A stretch of DNA of 64,000 bases from Xenopus tropicalis (GCF_000004195.4 NC_030683.2:90501410-90565409); one strand, 5' to 3'; numbered from the stretch's first letter, positions 1-12,682 are shown. Numbers and translations are program-made. The notes: generated by a model not told the origin, from the letters alone.

Positions 1-3000
1 CAAAAGACAAAAAAAGTGTATGCACTGGGGGGAGGGAGCCAATATTTTAGTACCCCCCCTCCAGAGAAGCCAATTACTAAGGAGTCCATTTACTAACACT
101 CTGATTTTTTTTGCTCTAAAAGTCTCACAGTTATCAAGATTTACTATTTACAAAACTGCTGAAATCCAAATCCAACAATTTCATCAACTAAAACTTGCTG
201 AGATCATATAGAAGTTAATGCCAGATGTCCCGTCCCTTCCCTTCCCTGGAGGATCCTTCTTTGCTTTGAAACTTTAGAGGTTTTTGATTTTTGTTCGAAA
301 ATTCAAAAAAAGTAGAGGTTGTTGTGCGGCAAGTGAAAAAATGATGGGTTTTGCTTACTTTTAGTAAACTGCTCCTAGGTTTTTTCCCCAGGCCAGAGCT
401 ATTTTTGAGAAAAATTATATGGGTCAGGGGAAAAAAAATGCCCTCTTTCCCAGGTGTCCCTATCATTGACTGAGTAAAATCGGAGAATGTTATCCTGCTG
501 AACATGTACAAGTCAAAGCTGACATGCCTGGGAAAAATGTATGTTTCCTCCAGAAGTTGTAAAATAGCTTTTAGAGAAAAAAAATGTTCCATAGGGAGGA
601 TTTATCAAAGTGTGAAATTAGAAGTATATTTATCAATGGGTGAAAGTTAGAGTTTATAATTTTATAAATACGCCTCTTAAAATCCCATAGGAATAAATAT
701 GAAATATTTCACTTCTTGCCATTACTGCCTTTAAGGGAATACTTAGCAATATTTATTTCTATATCCTTATCTTGTTACAAAAATCTTACCACTGGTTACA
801 ATCTATATTGTTTTGCATGTAGGAAGGCACTTTCTGTACCTTTGCCTACCTGTTTATGTTATTTTATTCTATTACTAATTAATAATAAAACATTTTCTAG
901 GAAGTAAAGTGTCACTTTTATATGTGCCTTTCTTCCCCTTTCTACAAGTTAGGGCTGTGCTAAAGATACGCCTGAGCGCCCCCTCACACGGGTGCTTTCT
1001 GCCAGTCCTGAGATATTAACCAATCACTGAGTAAAACTCAGAAGGCTGCTGTGGGCATTGCTACCTAAAGCACACTGATTCAGTGTAAGGCACCCTTGGA
1101 AGAAATAAAGTTTAATTTTTTTAATTTACTGGCCCCATATTCAGGGAGTGTTTGGTGGAATGGATGCAATTGGGCATGTTCACTATGATATGTCTACTAT
1201 TTTTTTTAATTACAGTCTAGGATTGAATTATATTTCCCTTTGCATTGATTAGGAATTACAGGAATAACCTTTAAATGGCACATTCACAAAAATATTTAAA
1301 ACAAGATCTGACATGACTTTTGACATGATGATGTATTGTTATTAATCAACCTTCGAAGAATAATTTGAAAACATAAATAAGTAGCCAAGAAATCAAAATG
1401 TGTCTCATTTAAATCTACAAGTTCCTGCATGCACACAGCCTAATGACTGATAGGGATGTATTGGGATATTGTATAGCATTTCTAGGTGTGTATTGCTAAG
1501 TGTGTGCCACCATCAAATACATGTACATTTATGTACTCTGTAACTGACTATGTATGTAAGGGCTGATTTCAATAACTATTCCTGCTGTCTGGTATTGCTG
1601 CTGACAAGATGGCAACCCCAATCTCACATTTTGACAAAATGGTGTCAGATGCCCCCTCATGGCTACAATTAAATTCTATTCTCTTCTCCTTTTCTGTTCT
1701 TCCCCTGTATCCTACTCCTTTTCAGTTGTCTTGTTCACTTGACTTCACCCATTACTTTTCTCTTTTCTATGACACTCTATCACTTTCCACTTTTTTCCTG
1801 CCATTTTTATTCTACTTCTTACTCCACCCTCTTTTACCCATCACTGCATTGCCTTTTTAAAGCATCTCCTTAACTAACTTCATCATCCCAACATGTTCCT
1901 GTAATTGGTGTGCGATGTCTGGAAAAAAATGTCCAGTGTCTGTGTACAGGAAATGTGTGGTAACGCGTGGTAGGGATGCACCCAATCCAGGATTTGGTTT
2001 GGGATTCTGCCAAGATTCTGCGAATCCATGTGTCTTGTGATCCAAATCCGAATCCTTTAAATAACATGACTTGTTGTCACAGTTTAGTTGTAATGGGCAA
2101 TGATGACTGTGTGCCACAGCCGCAGTGTGCAAAGTGCAATTTCAGACACTAGTTGCCTTGTTTTACCCACAATGCAACAATTTTTGCACAACTTCAATGT
2201 AATTGCAGCTACAAGGTGCGATGTGCCTGGTGAAATTGATGCTGGCACTTTTACTGGCAATGCATGCCGAGTAGTATGGCTGCTACAGTGAAGGGACCAT
2301 AAAGCATAAATAAATCTGCTCCTAGATCTGTGTATCAGTAAAAGTGATATACTGTAAGTACACATTGGGGTGAGGAACACCTTGAAGAAGACTTTTCAAA
2401 ACAGTGGCAGGTTTACTTAGGAGCTAAAGGTGCTACTGTCAAAACAATGTCAGCATCTTCATGAACATCTATGTGAACCCTAAGGGTTAAGGCACAAACA
2501 CTTCCCAAGTGAAGCAAGCTGCATATGGCTAGGTTGACAGAAATGATGTTTGTGTTCTCCCAAGATACCTGTTCAGTGGTTCCATGTAGTGCCAGAGGCA
2601 GCATGTGATCCTTACAGTAGAATGAGAAACGGCTGCTGGCTAGTAAGGGTACTTTGACCATCTGAACAAACCATGTGCCATTGCCCTAAAACAGCAAACT
2701 CTGCCTAAGGCATATGCACAATTATAGATTTTTATTCCCTGGGTTCTTAGAGGTTCTGGTTTGTCTTTTGCCTTTAATAATGTTTATTCTGCTGCATACC
2801 CTGACCAATGCCAGTATTATAACCCCAGATATACAATTCCTGTTTTAACTATTCTTTCACTACTGCTGTATTTCAAATATCTTCCCCCCTCCCTTTCCTG
2901 TTTATTCTGTTTCTATAAAACCTTACTGAACATTATTACCCACAGTATACATTTTGAACTGTATCTTTAATATATAGTTGTGCTGTAGGGCAGATTTATA

Positions 3001-3356
3001 TATAAACCGTGATGCATTCAGTATACTGAAAGTTACCTATGGTCACATGATTATACTATACAAACACACTGTGGGGTTGGTAACCTTTATTATCTGCAAA
3101 ATATCTGCACTAGTAAAACATTGCTGTATTCACTAAACAGACTGAATACCTTGTTTATCTTAAGGTTTACAATACTTTTTTTTAATGCATGTTCAGTAAG
3201 CCATTCTGCACATGGAAAGTTGTTTGACCAAGTATTATATTGTCTGCATATTTGTCTTTATTTGCATAAAAAGCCATGATTTTTCTATAGCAGTAACCTC
3301 ATTCAAAAATGCTATTCCCCTCTGCTGGTTCTCTACAAAATTGTGGAGAACAATAA
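1..3356. other. Gene-free 5' region, no exon recognised
   Basis: I see no coding exon, RNA gene or intact element here. The short open frames are AT-rich, lack family signatures and overlap one another on both strands. The only recognisable piece is a hAT-MITE-like end near 1971, listed separately. The rest is ordinary AT-rich frog intergenic DNA, probably including decayed repeats. Confidence 0.6.
1971..2075 (+). repeat. hAT-type MITE end (TAGGGATGCACC family), degraded
   Basis: The stretch begins TAGGGATGCACC and continues with repeated GGATT(T)GG/GATTC motifs, then a run ending AACATGACTTG. The same order of motifs occurs at 31282-31400, where TAGAGATGCACTGAATCC is followed by AATAACATGACTAGG. 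This is a dispersed frog repeat with hAT-like ends. No matching opposite terminus was found, so it is a truncated copy. The family assignment is from general knowledge of vertebrate hAT MITEs. Confidence 0.55.
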
Positions 3357-3364
3357 ATAATCTG

Positions 3365-5574
3365 TTTGAGACAAAATGAAAATGGCCAATTCAGGCAAAG
3401 ACCCACTCAGTTGGTAACCTTGCCAAGTGCAAGTATACACAACAGTATATTCCCCTTGTAAGCAAGGAGAGGCATCGCAAAGCAAAACCTTTATGGCTGA
3501 ATAAAAGTGTTATTGTCGAGGTTGGTAAGAAAAAACGTGCTTTTAGGGCATTCAAGTTAGCTGGGACAGCAGAAACTTTCATCAGGTACAAGGAAGCAAA
3601 TAAAGCATGCAAAAAAGCTATCAAGCAAGCTAAAATAGAAATGGAAAGGGATATTGCAGCTAGGAGTAAAAAGAATCCAAAATTATTTTTTAATTATGTG
3701 AATAGTAAAAAAATGAAGCAAGAAGGGGTGGGAACTTTATTATCACGGGGGGGTAAGTTGGTTGATGAGAACGGGGAAAAAGCTGAAATTTTGAACTCTT
3801 ATTTTTCATCTGTCTATACATCTGAGGAGCCAGATAATGAAGGCTTCCCTTGTAATATGCCCAGTTCTAGTAATTTAGCTACTGACGCATGGGTCACTCG
3901 GGAGGAAATTCAAAAGAGACTTGAACATGTAAAGGTAAACAAAGGTCCAGGGCCGGATGGGATTCATCCCAGGGTATTAAATGAGCTGAGCGCTGTGATT
4001 GCCAAGCCTCTTCACTTAATTTTTCAGGATTCATTGAGGTCTGGCATGGTGCCGAGAGACTGGCGGATTGCTAATGTGGTGCCATTATTTAAAAAGGGAT
4101 CCCGTTCTCAGCCTGAAAACTATAGGCCTGTTAGTCTGACATCAGTAGTAGGAAAACTTTTGGAAGGGGTAATAAGGGATAGGGTACTTGAATGCATTGC
4201 AGTTCACAATACTATTAGTTTGTGCCAGCATGGTTTTATGCGTAACAGATCTTGCCAGACTAATTTAGTCGCCTTTTATGAGGAGGTGAGTAGGAACCTT
4301 GATGCTGGAATGGCAGTTGATGTCATCTACTTGGACTTTGCTAAAGCGTTTGATACAGTACCTCACAGAAGGTTAATGATCAAATTAAGGAATATTGGCC
4401 TAGAACTTAATATTTGTAATTGGATAGAGAACTGGCTGAAGGATAGAGTACAAAGAGTGGTTGTAAATGGAACATTTTCTAATTGGACCAGTGTGGTTAG
4501 TGGAGTACCGCAGGGGTCAGTCCTTGGTCCCTTGCTTTTTAACTTGTTTATTAATGACCTGGAAGTGGGCATAGACAGTACTGTTTCTATTTTTGCTGAT
4601 GACACTAAATTGTGCAAAACTATAAGTTCCATGCAGGATGCTGCCGCTTTGCAGAGCGATTTGACAAAATTAGATAACTGGGCAGCAAACTGGAAAATGA
4701 GGTTCAATGTTGATAAGTGCAAAGTTATGCACTTTGGTAGAAATAATATAATCGCAAATCTACTGAATGGTAGTGTGTTGGGGGTATCCTTAATGGAGAA
4801 GGATCTAGGGGTTTTTGTTGATAACAAGTTGTCTAATTCCAGGCAGTGTCATTCTGTGGCTACTAAAGCAAATAAAGTGCTGTCTTGTATAAAAAAGGGC
4901 ATTGACTCAAGGGATGAGAACATAATTTTGCCCCTTTATAGGTCCCTGGTAAGGCCTCACCTTGAGTATGCAGTGCAGTTTTGGGCTCCAGTCCTTAAGA
5001 AGGATATTAATGAGCTGGAGAAAGTGCAGAGACGTGCAACTAAACTGGTTAAGGGGATGGAAGATTTAAACTATGAGGTTAGACTGTCGAGGTTGAGGTT
5101 GTTTTCTCTGGAAAAGAGGCGCTTGCGAGGGGACATGATTACTCTGTACAAGTACATTAGAGGGGATTATAGGCAATTGGGGGATGTTCTTTTTTCCCAT
5201 AAAAACAATCAATGCACCAGAGGTCACCCCTTTAGATTAGAGGAACGGAGCTTCCATTTGAAGCAGCGTAGGGGGTTTTTCACGGTGAGGGCAGTGAGGT
5301 TGTGGAATGCCCTTCCTAGTGATGTGGTAATGGCAGATTCTGTTAATGCCTTTAAGAGGGGCCTGGATGAGTTCTTGATCAATCAGAATATCCAAGGCTA
5401 TTGTGATACTAATATCTACAGTTAGTACTAGTGGTTGTATTTATAGTTTATGTATGTGAGTGTATAGATTGGTAGGTGTGGGTTAGGTGTGCTGGGTTTA
5501 CTTGGATGGGTTGAACTTGATGGACACTGGTCTTTTTTCAACCCTATGTAACTATATAACTATGTAACTAATAT
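3365..5574 (+). mobile_element. 5'-truncated CR1/L2-type LINE with target-site duplication
   Basis: A 2.2-kb non-LTR retrotransposon copy. The 8-bp direct repeat ATAATCTG lies immediately outside both ends (3357-3364 and 5575-5582), which fixes the boundaries. It contains the end of ORF2 (reverse transcriptase) and a 3' UTR. The 3' end reads TTGAACTTGATGGAC...TCTTTTTTCAACC and then roughly three copies of an 8-bp TATGTAAC/TATATAAC unit in place of poly(A), as is typical of the CR1/L2 group. The endonuclease domain and ORF1 are missing, so this is a dead-on-arrival 5' truncation. The long open frame and intact TSD indicate a fairly recent insertion. A bare 80-bp copy of the same 3' tail lies at 57883-57962. 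Confidence 0.88.
3380..5425 (+). pseudogene. LINE ORF2 C-terminal part: reverse transcriptase, open frame
   Basis: The reading frame is open from just after a TGA at 3377-3379 to the TAG stop at 5423-5425. The first internal Met is at 3641 and gives 594 codons. Numbering from that Met, the RT motifs are in order: the KGPGPDG fingers block near residue 103, the YRPVSLTS block, YLDFAKAFD with catalytic Asp at about 232, a GVPQGSVLGP block, and FADD at 318-321 supplying the catalytic Asp pair. A C-terminal LEYAVQFWAP / VQRRATK segment is characteristic of CR1/L2/Jockey-like ORF2 proteins. Upstream codons encode the basic linker normally found between endonuclease and RT. The endonuclease is absent because the insertion is truncated, so no functional ORF2p start exists. 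All RT catalytic residues are nevertheless retained without a frameshift. Confidence 0.85.
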
Positions 5575-5585
5575 ATAATCTGACA

Positions 5586-5700
5586 TGCCATAGCAACCAA
5601 TAAGATTGTTTTTAAACAGGTGGCCAATAAATGCTACCTGCTGATTGGCTGCTATGGGTTACTGCACCTGAGTAAACATAGTGCCTTTTATTACATAATT
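5586..5700. repeat. MITE fragment (CAACCAATAAGA / GTAAACATAGTGCCTTTTATTAC family)
   Basis: The segment GCCATAGCAACCAATAAGA...GGTTACTGCACCTGAGTAAACATAGTGCCTTTTATTACA recurs as a fuller palindrome at 27880-28035 and again, degraded, at 17800-17910. The three copies share the TTGGCTGCTATGGGTTAC and GTGCCTTTTATTACA blocks. It is a dispersed non-autonomous element present in at least three places in this window. Confidence 0.55.
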
Positions 5701-7831
5701 CTTCTAAATGCATATCAGAATAATCAAGGGGGCCACCACAAATCTGGAATCTTAATACAAAAATGTATAGCAGGGGCAGTGGCCGTAACATGAAACTTTT
5801 TTATTGGTAAAAGAAAAGTATTGCACTTACATTTAGTAGCAATTTAGAGTGTTAATATAGTGAATAAAGTACCCCTTTTGTAAACTCTAAGGATAGTATA
5901 TGACCACATAAATACACAAGGCCGAAGGGCTAGAGAGTACTTTTATACAGGTCATGGTACTCTGAGGTGTTTTCTAATATCCTCCTATTTAAAAACAAGG
6001 AGCACTTTATTTATTGTAACACAAGTTTCAGTGAGTCATGTGATACAAATGACATCACTATGTCATCACCAAGCATCTATAATTTACAGGATATTTACAG
6101 CTCTTGTGAATTATAGAAATATTTGGGTTGATTAAATAAAGGCAGTTACTTTTGCCAGTGTCTTTATCCTTTGCATATATCTCTCTTTAACCCCTCTGCT
6201 CTGGAGTAATGCCTGACCTGCTTCTCTAAAGACAGTATCTTTAGTGCTAGCAGCAAAATGTATATTTGTCCTGTCATCTTATTTATGCCAACAGGACCCT
6301 CCAAATTGAGTTGTATCTTGCTGGCTTATGTATAGGAACAGCCCACTTAAATATAAAACCCAATCTCCTTAATTTGCATATTTACATTTGAGAAAAATTA
6401 TAGAAAAAAATTTGGTGTCTTCTGGAGCTTTAGCATCTTCTCCCGACAGATACGCATTATGATACTGGGGCAAAAAATTGGGTCAGCTTGATTTAGCCCA
6501 GCACATAGGTGAAGAAATCAGCAACCTTGCTAAACAAGTATGATTGTATGAGTATGCCCCGAATTACACACACACGGACCAGAGAAAATCTACCAATCTC
6601 TAGATGGTGATGTAATATTTAGCAAGAAGTCAGCAAAAATTATTTATCAGGGTCATTCCTTATTTATAGTGGACAATATATGTCCCCAAATCAAAGGATG
6701 TTTTGTATTTTTAATTTGAATATATAAATAATGATAAAGAGCAAATATGTACCCCCAAAATGATTGTGTATGTTTAACCTCAACTTTTAATTAATCACTT
6801 CTATGAACAGACCTGAAGTGACCTGAATTTAATGAGTGTAGCATTTACACAATAATTAGTATTCACATTAATGTAGTTTCTTTTCCAGGCCAGCAGATTT
6901 ATTCATTTTTTTGGTTCATCAGTACAGTACCTAGGGAAATGACCATTTTCACAGAAAAGCTAATAATAATCAGTTAAAGCTAACAGGCCTTCACTTCTTC
7001 ACAGGGCAGAAAAAAATCAGTTTAAAAAATAGAAATTAAGCTTTGAAGGTTAAAAGGGGCAGCCGTGTGCTAGGTTGTTAAATTTGTGTTTGGTAGGGTT
7101 GTGTCTAGTGTGGAGCATTTTGCTTTGCCTCTCCCATAAAAAGGGCTTCCCACATTCTATCTGCACTGAGACATCGTATATGGTTTTATGAGTGGGTAGC
7201 AGGTCCAAGTTGGTACCACAGGTCTGAGTGAATCAAATGTAAGTTGCAGGTATTCCCAATTTAGATCTGTTAATGTCTCAAATGTAGCTAAGAATGCTAA
7301 AAGGACTAGGAAAGTCTAATTTACTGGCCCAATATGTTAGGTACCCCCTTCAATAAATTATTTTACCCCCATTATGCCTTGTATCCTTGCAAATGCACAA
7401 TAAAGTAAAAATTTCCAATTTTACATGTGCAAGTCAAACTAGGTGCAAGGGGCCCCTGGGAAATAGAGGTACGAAGGCACAGCAGCACTTAGAGAGAAAG
7501 ATCTCCGGGCTGGTAGGTTTTTTCCAAAGAGAAAGGAAAAAAGACTTTTCTATATTGTGAAATGCTGGGAAGTATGCTGGTGTTTTATAAATAAGTGTGA
7601 ATAATAATACTTCTATCCTTTATACAGGAGAAGCATGAAAACTATAGGCTTCCTCTGATATACAGTATCTTTAAATCCAAGTCAACTCCATTTTGGTTAC
7701 ACTGAACTTTATTTCTTTGCATATTTGCGGTAAGACTTGGTGCTGCTGTCATATTTCTACAGAGGCCCCACAAAGAAACAGTTGGCTTCTTCTATCAAAG
7801 CAAATATAATAGTGCTGATCATCAACTTAAG

Positions 7832-8110
7832 CTGGCCATACACGCACCAATGATATTGTATGAAACCTCGTTTCGTACGATATTTGGTGCGTGTATGGCG
7901 GCTTGACGAGGCGACCGATATCGCAAAAGTCGCAGATATCAGTTGACTTGTCGATCGCCGGGTTAAAAGATTTCAGCAGATGGGCAGAAGGAGGTAGAAT
8001 TTCTATTGTTTCTACCTTCATATCTGATGATTCAGCCCTGAACGTCAGTGGAGGGTGGCCACCTTTAGCCTGTAAAAAGTTGGTCACACAGCTACCCTCC
8101 AAAATATATA
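7832..8110. repeat. Foldback MITE with GGCCATACACGCACC end
   Basis: A perfect 16-bp inverted repeat, GCCATACACGCACCAA at 7835-7850 and its complement at 7884-7899, surrounds a 33-bp spacer that itself contains GATATT/TACGATAT pairing. A related GTGGCCATACA end is present at 59505. The sequence after 7900 (cGAT/ATCG-rich, then TTTCTACCTTCATATCTGATG) is probably the rest of the element. No target duplication was identified, so the right end is approximate. Confidence 0.5.
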
Positions 8111-8367
8111 TTCTCTGCAACTGAAACCTGTACTCATGGCACCAGATCATGCAGTAATCCAGGGTCCAGATCCACATCATTACTCAATCTGTCTTGTTTT
8201 GTCACAGAACAGTATTTTTGACTGAACTTAAAACATATAGAAGAATATTACTGTAAACCAATAACACAGAGAATAACAGAATGTTATAACAATAAGTAAT
8301 GATATCGTGTGCAATACTTTTTTTCTTTTTTGTGAATCGTGCCTTACACACTGTGGTGTTATATATA

Positions 8368-9946
8368 CAAACCGGATTCCAAAAAAGTTGGGACTGAACT
8401 AAAAACTGAACGCAATGATGTGGAGGTGCCAACTTATAATTTTATTCAGAATAGAACATAAATCACGGAACAAAAGTTTAAACTGAGAAAATGTACAATT
8501 TTAAGGGAAAAATATGTTGATTCAGAATTTCATGGTGTCAACAAATCCCAGAAAAGTTGGGACAAGGCCATTTTCACCACTGTGTGGCATCTCCCCTTCT
8601 TCTTACAACACTCAACAGACGTCTGGGGACCGAGGAGACCAGTTTCTCAAGTTTAGGAATAGGAATGCTCTGCCATTCTTGTCTAATACAGGCCTCTAAC
8701 TGTTCAATCGTCTTGGGCCTTCTTTGTCGCACCTTCCTCTTTATGATGCGCCAAATGTTCTCTATAGGTGAAAGATCTGGACTGCAGACTGGCCATTTCA
8801 GTACCCGGATCCTTCTCCTACGCAGCCATGATGTTGTGATTGATGCAGAATGTGGTCTGGCATTATCTTGTTGAAAAATGCAGGGTCTTCCCTGAAAGAG
8901 ATGACGTCTGGATGGGAGCATATGTATTCTAGAACCTGAATATATTTTTCTGCATTGATGCTGCCTTTCCAGACATGCAAGCTGCCCATGCCACACGCAC
9001 TCATGCAACCCCATACCATCAGAGATGCAGGCTTCTGAACTGAGCGTTGATAACAACTTGGGTTGTCCTCGTCCACTTTGGTCCGGATGACATGGCGTCC
9101 CAGATTTCCTAAAAGAACTTTGAATCGTGACTCGTCTGACCACAGAACAGTCTTCCATTTTGCCACACTCCATTTTAAATGATCCCTGGCCCAGTGAAAA
9201 CGCCTGAGCTTGTGGATCTTGCTTAGAAATGGCTTCTTCTTTGCACTGTAGAGTTTCAGCTGGCAATGGCGGATGGCACGGTGGATTGTGTTCACTGACA
9301 ATGGTTTCTGGAAGTATTCCTGAGCCCATTCTGTGATTTCCTTTACAGTAGCATTCCTGTTCGTGGTGCAGTGTCGTTTAAGGGCCCGGAGATCACGGGC
9401 ATCCAGTATGGTTTTACGGCCTTGACCCTTACGCACAGAGATTGTTCCAGATTCTCTGAATCTTCGGATGATGTTATGCACAGTTGATGATGATAGATGC
9501 AAAATCTTTGCAATTTTTCGCTGGGTAACACCTTTCTGATATTGCTCCACTATCTTTCTGCGCAACATTGTGGGAATTGGTGATCCTCTACCCATCTTGG
9601 CTTCTGAGAGACACTGCCACTCTGAGAAGCTCTTTTTATATCCAATCATGTTGCCAATTGACCTAATTAGTGTTATTTGGTCTTCCAGCTCTTCGTTATG
9701 CTCAAATTTACTTTTTCCAGCCTCTTTTTGCTACTTGTCCCAACTTTTTTGGGATTTGTTGACACCATGAAATTCTGAATCAACATATTTTTCCCTTAAA
9801 ATGGTACATTTTCTCAGTTTAAACTTTTGTTCCGTGATTGATGTTCTATTCTGAATAAAATATTATAAGTTGGCACCTCCACATCATTGCATTCAGTTTT
9901 TATTCACAATTTGTTTAGTGTCCCAACTTTTTTGGAATCCGGTTTG
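8368..9946. mobile_element. Tc1/mariner element with IR/DR ends (copy 1)
   Basis: A complete-length Tc1-like transposon of about 1.58 kb, flanked by TA dinucleotides (8366-8367 and 9947-9948). The terminal inverted repeats are about 199 bp (8368-8566) and 213 bp (9734-9946). Each carries the direct-repeat core AAAAGTTGGGAC at its outer and inner end, the IR/DR arrangement known from fish and frog Tc1 elements. The left repeat lacks about 14 bp just inside the outer DR. The element carries one transposase gene on the minus strand with a single-base frameshift. A second copy of the same family is at 60249-63934. Confidence 0.93.
8574..9649 (-). pseudogene. Tc1-family DD34E transposase, frameshifted
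   Basis: The frame starts at the ATG whose complement ends at 9649 and runs 283 codons before leaving frame. Order of parts: two N-terminal helix-turn-helix segments (LRRKIVEQYQKGVTQRKIAK, then RHCTTNRNATVKEITEWA), a GRKT/basic linker, then the DDE catalytic core. The first Asp is in LWSDESRF, the second in FQQDNARPH and the Glu in SPIENIW. There are 34 residues between the second Asp and the Glu, which gives DD34E. Compared with copy 2, one base is missing at about 8924-8929 (GTATTC versus GTTGTTC on the plus strand), so the second Asp and the Glu lie in a different frame that ends at 8574. The catalytic residues survive, but no single frame encodes the whole enzyme. Confidence 0.9.
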
Positions 9947-11639
9947 TACATGAAAAGGTTAATTCACTAAAGGTGGCTGGGCACAAAGTGCAAAGAACAG
10001 ACGCAAGCCTTCATTTTTTTCACACTTTTGCACCCTGCCCAGTTGTGAGAGCTTCTGGCTTCTGGTCAGGGCTGGTGTTTCCCTAATGAACAGAGGACAG
10101 GACTGTCTCATTCCCACTGCCGCGGTGCACCATGTGCAGAGAGAGCTTCTTAAATGAGCAGATATTTTGTAAAACTTAGAGCTCTAGTACTTTCTTTTGG
10201 ACTCTTGGTAAATGACCCCTGTCCCCTTTTCTTCATGCAGTCCTGGCAGGGCTTAAAAGAAAGCATGTTGATGAGCTGTGACTAGGTGAATTTGAAAGCA
10301 AACAAAAATATTGTGTTAAAACACCATCTAGTGGCAAGTCAAGTGAAGAGCAACGTTTAACCCTCTTCTGCAAGACTAGCACGTGAAGACTATCTGTACA
10401 TTTTTGCTGTTTATTTTCTACTGCAAAAATTCTGTAATTCATGAAAATAACATGTTCCTGGATATTTGTACTGTTTCTAGAGACTAGAGGCAGGTGGTGT
10501 TACAGACATGCACGTGAATTACATATATAAACATTTTGTTATTTTTAGCTCATAATTCCTTTGTATGCCGGTTTTACCAAAACACATCTGCTATAATTTC
10601 ATGCAGTATATATGTTTACCATGCGTTTGCTGGTAATGGAATGTTTCTAATGCACATTTGCATGTTTACTTTTTCCTTGGTTTCTAAATGTTCTGAGTGA
10701 CCCTGCTCTTTTCTTCATCAACATATTATCTGAAAAGAAAAGGACTAACTAAAATGTAAGCACTTTATTTAGCATCAATATGGTTTTTATGATATTTCAG
10801 AATATCGCCTAAAAATTTGCCGCATTTATCTCACACAATTTCTTGCATACAAAGGCAAATCACCCCAAATAGAAACACCAGAGGCCTACTGAACAGTTTG
10901 ATGCCCAATATGCATAGATATACCAAAGTCTGTGGTGTGTACTGACCCCAAAATGAAAATAGTACATAAGGATTTCTCGCCTGCCAACTCAGCTTTTGCA
11001 CACAGAGCCCCCTGAAAGAGTATTATGTGCTGTAAGACCCCCTACCTATACAGAGACCCCCAGAAAACCATATATTTTTGTAAAGTACACATTCTGATGA
11101 ATTCAAAATAGGTAAAGTTATTTTTCTACACCAAAGTACCACATGGCAAAGCTATGCTAAAAACAGATCAGGAACACTAATACAGGGATAAAAAAATGCA
11201 ATAAAAGCATAAAAATTTACATTTTAGCCAGTGGGATGGCATTGTGGGAAGATTAGTCGCCTGCGACAACAGAGATTTGTTGCGGCGCGACTAATCTCCC
11301 CATGTACCCCTGCCTTACATTTACCTACTGATAAGCCTTTGGTTATTTAACCCTTATGATTATTGCGGGACTGATAACTGACATCAGATCTATAACTACG
11401 GAACAATGGGATAGACACCCCAATCTTACACAACTTTGAGACTTGGTCTTCCCTTACGAGTCTGAAGACTCTAATACTGACACATAGGGGTGGCATCAAT
11501 AGAACGAGAAGTCGGACGAATGTGAGTACCAGTGCCACTTCTACACTTTAGCCCCCTGGTGGTACAATTTCATCTTGACTCCTGGCCCCCTATGGGCCCC
11601 TTCCCTGATGCGAATAAAACATGGAAGGCTTATGTTATG

Positions 11640-11817
11640 GGTCCATCTGATATCCAGATGGTCTGTTTTCCATGGCCGCAGTTGCTGCAAATGATACTCT
11701 CTCTCCCTACTTGATACTTACCCCAAGATGCTCCATCTGGTATCCAGGTGGCCGGTTGATGTTGCGGCCATAGTTGCTGCTTATGATTCCCAGTTTTCCT
11801 GTACAATACTTACCCTA
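11640..11817. repeat. Diverged tandem duplication, about 90-bp unit
   Basis: TCCATCTGATATCCAGATGG followed by GCCGCAGTTGCTGC and ATACTTACCCCA (11641-11725) is repeated as TCCATCTGGTATCCAGGTGG, GCGGCCATAGTTGCTGC and AATACTTACCCTACA (11730-11819). The two units are clearly related but much diverged. This may be part of a decayed retroelement terminal region; I do not recognise the family. Confidence 0.5.
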
Positions 11818-12439
11818 CATAGGGGTAACTCTGACATCTTGAACTTATCTTATATGCATGGTCACTCCCCTCTAATAACCTGAGACCCGCTGATCCCACT
11901 CTTTGGGCACCCAGCTATCTGTGGGGGCTTAAAAACTAAATATTTTCCAGCTGATGTATTTTCCACACTTACTACTTACTTACTTTTCACTTTTGGTTAT
12001 TTTGTTTTGGTTTTACTTTCCACTTACTGTTATTCTATTTTACCCCAACTATGTGTATAATACTGTGGTTACTCTGATATAATATATTAACCACTAGGAT
12101 TCAGAAAAATATCGGTATTGTGACTGCCTTGACAGTCGTCACTAACCCTGCAAAAATCCGAAATGCTAGCAAGTTTTCCCGGTCATACTATAATCGCTCC
12201 TGTGGATATACACTGTGTGGAGGTCAGCAGATACATGATTGCATTGTTTTTCCTTATTTATCCTGGGGTGACACTTACCGCATCTTCCTTCCTCGATACA
12301 CTTTTGCATTTACATTCAATGTTATGTTGTAAATTAACACACGAGACATAGGAAGTTTATACAGCTTCTTTATTAAGTGGGAGTAATGGTGTTACACTCC
12401 TTTAAGTTTTTTTCTTATTGATTCCTTGTTTTATTTTAT

Positions 12440-12610
12440 TTAGTTTCATTTTGATTTGTGGCTGTAGAAACAGCCGAAACATCAGTCTTGTTATACTTCA
12501 AATAAATAACGATTATTCTTCATAAGACCTGTATGAAGCGGCATTTTTGTTTGAATATCTATCCAGTGAACTTGGGGGACTGCACCCAGGCATCGGGAGA
12601 CTTTAATTAT
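12440..12610 (+). repeat. Possible Penelope-like retroelement 3' remnant
   Basis: The sequence GGCTGTAGAAACAGCCGAAACATCAGTCTTGTT contains a short stem followed by a CGAAAC(A/G)TC motif. An AATAAATAA stretch and CTGCACCCAGGCATCGGG follow. The CGAAACxTC plus AATAAA layout resembles the 3' regions of vertebrate Penelope-like elements. No reverse transcriptase coding is visible, so the assignment rests on this motif alone. Confidence 0.3.
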
Positions 12611-12634
12611 GGTGAGTGCCTACCTTCTTGGACT

Positions 12635-12682
12635 ACTATATATATATATATATACTGTATAGTGTGTGTGTGTGTGCGCGCA
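12635..12682. repeat. Compound (TA)n(TG)n microsatellite
   Basis: About twelve TA units are followed by TGTA and a run of about eight TG units ending GCGCGC. Ordinary dinucleotide repeat. Confidence 0.9.

Larger units (their letters stand above)
5583..8365. other. Intergenic, MITE fragments only
   Basis: No exon is recognised. A fragment of a dispersed MITE lies at about 5586-5700, and a foldback MITE end lies at 7832-7903; both are listed separately. The remaining sequence is AT-rich with no interpretable open frame. Confidence 0.55.

Noticed and set aside
1609..1860. 83-codon plus-strand frame, hydrophobic
   Set aside because: The T/C-rich DNA gives Leu/Phe/Ser-rich translation by composition. 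No promoter, splice or homology signal.
4363..4827. 154-codon minus-strand frame
   Set aside because: It is the antisense shadow of the LINE reverse transcriptase.
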